Source of the DNA: Haloarchaeobius sp. HME9146 | Lineage (GTDB): Archaea > Halobacteriota > Halobacteria > Halobacteriales > Natrialbaceae | Direction of reading: 5' to 3' | Length of the DNA: 64,000 bases | Assembly (NCBI RefSeq): GCF_025399835.1 | Contig: NZ_JAODVR010000001.1 | Location: 1,798,001-1,862,000 of the forward strand | Shown here: positions 61,463 through 64,000 of the stretch, one piece after another | How positions within the stretch are numbered: the stretch's first letter is position 1 | Layout of the letters: every line of letters starts with the position of its first letter | Position numbers and translations under genes: made by a program | Notes under the pieces: generated by a model | What the model was told of the DNA's origin: nothing | What the model saw: the letters and a program-made list of their open reading frames with translations, nothing else | The model's database searches: none

Positions 61463-63511
61463 TCACGCGACCGCCGCCCACACCACCAGTGCGATCGTCA
61501 TCAGGATGAGCACGAACTTGAGGCCACTCAGGATGTCCGCGTCCCTGATGTAGCCCGCGATGAGCCCGGAGAGCAGCGCCTGCAGCGTCACTGCGTGGAA
61601 GAACAGCAGCGACAGCAGGTTGGTGTTGACGTTCCCACCGAAGCTGGGTCCGCCGGCACCGCTTGCGCCGCCACCACCCGAGCTGGTCTCGGTCAGGCCG
61701 GTCAGCACGTCGAGGAACTGCGTCTTCAGGATGGCCATCACCGCGAGCAGGGTGAGGTAGGTCATGATGATGATGACGACCTGCATCCGGGTGCGGGACT
61801 TGCGTTCGCGCTCGATGTCGTCCTGGTTCTCCGATGCCTGTGCCGCCGTGGTCAACACGTCCGTGATCTGGCTCGACGCCTCCTGTGCTTTCGAGATGAG
61901 CTTGACCGTGCGCGCCAGTCGCGGGATGTGGTACTTGTTGTTGAACTCGACCAGCGCGTGCTTGAGGCTCATCCCGTAGTTGACCTTCGTGTGCATGGTC
62001 TCGAACTCGGTCGCCAGCTTCCCGCTGGTCGTGTCAGAGACCGTCCGCAGGGATTCGAGCAGGGTCTGCCCGGTGTCGTTCGCGCTCGAGAGTTTGCGGA
62101 GGTTGTCCGAGATGTTCGAGATGACGCCTTTCCGGGAGCGGACGTTCCACTCGCGGAAGATGGTCAGTGGGAGGAAGACGATGTAGACGGGCAGGTAGAC
62201 GTACATGAACGTCCCCCAGACCGGACTGTCGACCAGTTCGCCCCAGGAGGTCGGCACGGCACCCGAGGCCATCGCGACGACCATCAACACGAGGACCGTC
62301 GGAACCGTGAGCGCCAGCGTGTACAGCGGGTTGTCCCGGAAGAACAGGTGCGGGGCCTTGAGGACCTGGATGGTCTCGTAGGTCCCCTCCCGGTTCTTGA
62401 TGCGGTCGAAGACACTGTACTCGCCGGTGAACTGCTCGATGAGACCGAGGTCGAGCAGGCCAGCACCCTGCTGGACGCTCAGTCGCTCGTCCGCGTCCGA
62501 CGGCAGGAGGAACCCGTCGCCCGGGTCGTCCTCTTTCACCGTCGAGACCAGCACGAGGAACCCGGCACCGGTCAACGGGATGAGGCCGTAGACGGTCCCG
62601 AACAGCATATTGACGTTCGCCTCCCCCAGCATCTGCATGATGACCAGGATGATGATGAGCAACAGCGGGAACAGCGAGAGCGTCATGTACATCTCGCCGA
62701 ACAGCTCCAGGGTCTCCAGGGTCAGCTCCTGTTGCTGCTTGGCGGTCCGCATGTGCTTCTCTTTCTTGTCGTAGAGGAAGCTCTCCATGTCACCCCCGGA
62801 GTTCACGATAGAGAGCATGTCGGTGAGGAACTGCGACAGTTCGTCGCTCGGGGTCTCCATCGCCTGGTTTCGGATGGCGGTGCGGTAGTCGGTGTCGAAG
62901 TACTCCGTCTCCTGGACGATGGACTGGAACTCCTTGGCCACCTCGCCGTAGGTGTCCTCCGCCCGCGCCATCGCCTCGAGGATCTCGAGCTGGTTCAGCC
63001 CACCGACCGAAAGCGCGTACATGAACGAGACGGCGTCGGTCAGTAGCATGTCTATCTCGCGCTTCCGGGTGGAGGCCCGCGAGTACGGCACTGCGACCAG
63101 TGCGCCAAAACCCATCGCGAACCCGATGGAACCGAGGAACAGCCCCGTTACGAGGATGAGTGCGGGGACCTTGACGGCCTGGATGATCGCGACCAGCGTC
63201 GCGTTCGGAATCGTCGCCCCGAGCAGGCTCTCGGTCTCGATGAGCCCGGTCGCGAAGATGAAGTAACCGACGAGCGTCCCGAGCACCCACAGCATCCCGC
63301 CCGTGAGGACGCCGATGGCGAGCGAGCGCGACAGGTACATCTCGACCGTGTCAGCCATCCGTGACTGGGCCAGTTTCGACTCCACGTCCGCGACGAAGTC
63401 CGAGTCCTCGCTGAACAGTCGCTCGTAGAGCGGGTAGAACATGTCGCCGAGCGAGTCAGACGACGTGCTGAACCCTGAGCCGCCGGTATCACCACGCGTC
63501 TGGAGGCTCAT
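61463..63511 (-). CDS. TadC/PilC-type pilus assembly membrane platform protein
   Basis: A 682-aa protein of the type II secretion F / TadC family, in two tandem halves each with a cytoplasmic helical bundle and paired membrane helices (about 58-80, 105-140; 280-330; 385-440; 600-625, 650-680). MSVGGLNQLEILEAMA-like LSVGGLNQLEILEAMARA and LSSANDTGQTLLESLRTV are the F-domain repeats. It spans the membrane and is driven by the ATPase encoded just upstream, which it overlaps by 4 bases (ATGA at 63508-63511). Confidence 0.9.
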   Translation of the reverse strand: MSLQTRGDTGGSGFSTSSDSLGDMFYPLYERLFSEDSDFVADVESKLAQSRMADTVEMYLSRSLAIGVLTGGMLWVLGTLVGYFIFATGLIETESLLGATIPNATLVAIIQAVKVPALILVTGLFLGSIGFAMGFGALVAVPYSRASTRKREIDMLLTDAVSFMYALSVGGLNQLEILEAMARAEDTYGEVAKEFQSIVQETEYFDTDYRTAIRNQAMETPSDELSQFLTDMLSIVNSGGDMESFLYDKKEKHMRTAKQQQELTLETLELFGEMYMTLSLFPLLLIIILVIMQMLGEANVNMLFGTVYGLIPLTGAGFLVLVSTVKEDDPGDGFLLPSDADERLSVQQGAGLLDLGLIEQFTGEYSVFDRIKNREGTYETIQVLKAPHLFFRDNPLYTLALTVPTVLVLMVVAMASGAVPTSWGELVDSPVWGTFMYVYLPVYIVFLPLTIFREWNVRSRKGVISNISDNLRKLSSANDTGQTLLESLRTVSDTTSGKLATEFETMHTKVNYGMSLKHALVEFNNKYHIPRLARTVKLISKAQEASSQITDVLTTAAQASENQDDIERERKSRTRMQVVIIIMTYLTLLAVMAILKTQFLDVLTGLTETSSGGGGASGAGGPSFGGNVNTNLLSLLFFHAVTLQALLSGLIAGYIRDADILSGLKFVLILMTIALVVWAAVA

Positions 63512-64000
63512 TCGGCATCACCGTCGAACACGCCACCGGTCGAATCGTCGGAATCGTCGTCGGAATCGTCTCCGGTGGCAGCGTCGTCCTCGCCGAAGAC
63601 GGAGTCACCGTCGTTGTCGCCGAAGATGCTGTCGCCGTCGTCAGAGTCGCCGTCGTCGTCTCCGTCCCCGAAGACGGACCCGCCGTCGTCCGGCTCGTCG
63701 TCGGCCCCGAATATCGAGCCCTCCTCGTCTTCGGCGGCGGCCTCGTCGGTCGGGGTGGGCTCGTCTTCACCGTCGTCGGCTGCGCCTCCGAACATCCCAC
63801 CGTCGTCCGGGACCTCCTCGTCGTCTTCATCCTCGGTGAAGAGACCGCTGCCGCCCTCGTCACCGAAGATCGAGCCGACGTCGTCCTCCTCGGCGAAGAA
63901 CGGTTCGTCGTCGGTTCCGAAGAACGCGGTGTCGTCGTCCGGGCGGCCGCTGTCGGTGTCGAACATGGATTCGGTCCCCGTGTCCTCGACCTCGCCGAAG
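63508..64000 (-). CDS. C-terminal acidic tail of the pilus/secretion ATPase (5' part outside window)
   Basis: The minus-strand frame is open to the right edge (first codons read FGEVEDTGTESM), so only the end of a longer gene is here, most likely the PilB/TadA-type ATPase expected before tadC. All 160 or so visible residues are a disordered Asp/Glu tail with about ten short repeats of the form (S/G)-(I/V/M)-F-G-(D/E/G), for example GSIFGDEGG, GSIFGADDE, GSVFGDGDD, DSIFGDNDG and DSVFGEDDA. No ATPase motif is inside the window. Overlap with tadC supports co-translation. Confidence 0.75.
   Translation of the reverse strand, partial: FGEVEDTGTESMFDTDSGRPDDDTAFFGTDDEPFFAEEDDVGSIFGDEGGSGLFTEDEDDEEVPDDGGMFGGAADDGEDEPTPTDEAAAEDEEGSIFGADDEPDDGGSVFGDGDDDGDSDDGDSIFGDNDGDSVFGEDDAATGDDSDDDSDDSTGGVFDGDAE

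Noticed and set aside
61409-63046. A 545-codon open frame on the plus strand opposite tadC
   Set aside because: Same shadow effect; the tadC frame carries the membrane helices and F-domain repeats.

Overview
The window is a chromosomal segment of a halophilic archaeon (class Halobacteria). The evidence is the high-GC coding sequence with very acidic proteins, a haloarchaeal-type Nuo cluster (fused nuoCD, split nuoJ, no nuoEFG), an HTH-10 (Bat-type) regulator, TrmB, NucS, Tat-dependent secreted proteins, archaeal TATA boxes 25-33 bases before many start codons (leaderless transcripts), and an archaeal pilus locus. The genus cannot be fixed from the sequence alone.

Layout. Positions 1-580 hold the end of purE. 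Positions 739-11445 are one tight operon for the respiratory complex I-like dehydrogenase (nuoA-B-CD-H-I-J1-J2-K-L-M-N), mostly with 4-base start/stop overlaps. Positions 11504-16780 carry a Rossmann-DHH phosphoesterase, a CBS/ParB-like protein, an EF-1alpha gene away from its usual ribosomal context, a PAS histidine kinase and a small membrane protein. McmA1 (16838-18538) is the catalytic subunit of methylmalonyl-CoA mutase; its cobalamin-binding subunit and the MeaB-type chaperone GTPase lie together at 35040-36511.

Positions 18720-22825 form an accessory island with AT-rich control regions: an ABC exporter (ATPase, permease, anchored protein), a Tat-exported precursor ending in a compact 8-cysteine peptide, and a membrane protein with zinc-knuckle cysteines. 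This resembles the precursor architecture of halocin C8 and is the best candidate here for an undescribed peptide-antibiotic/immunity system. Next is a divergent pair (bactofilin-like protein and a ribbon-helix-helix protein) separated by an 11-bp-phased direct-repeat array that looks like an operator, then acetyl-CoA synthetase.

Positions 26592-29888 are a cytochrome oxidase cluster (coxA plus small membrane proteins, one of only 28 residues). Positions 30071-31682 are a thiolase and a DUF35/OB-fold partner that has lost its zinc-ribbon cysteines, joined through a 20-codon mini-ORF. The remainder to 57694 is mixed metabolism, stress and regulation: alpha/beta hydrolase, HTH-10 regulator, DUF420, TlpA/CcdA thiol-redox pair, YndJ/DUF4166 pair, HtrA-like protease, KatG, NucS, an ABC exporter interrupted by trmB, an NDH-2-like flavoprotein, a Tat-exported deacylase, an HxlR regulator, a DICT-domain protein, and a dioxygenase-esterase-dioxygenase operon resembling the bacterial mhq quinone-detoxification genes.

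A tRNA-Arg(TCG) gene at 57852-57925 precedes the final block (57988-64000, minus strand), an archaeal type IV pilus locus: pilus ATPase (C-terminal tail only), TadC/PilC-like membrane platform and five pilin-like proteins in one operon.
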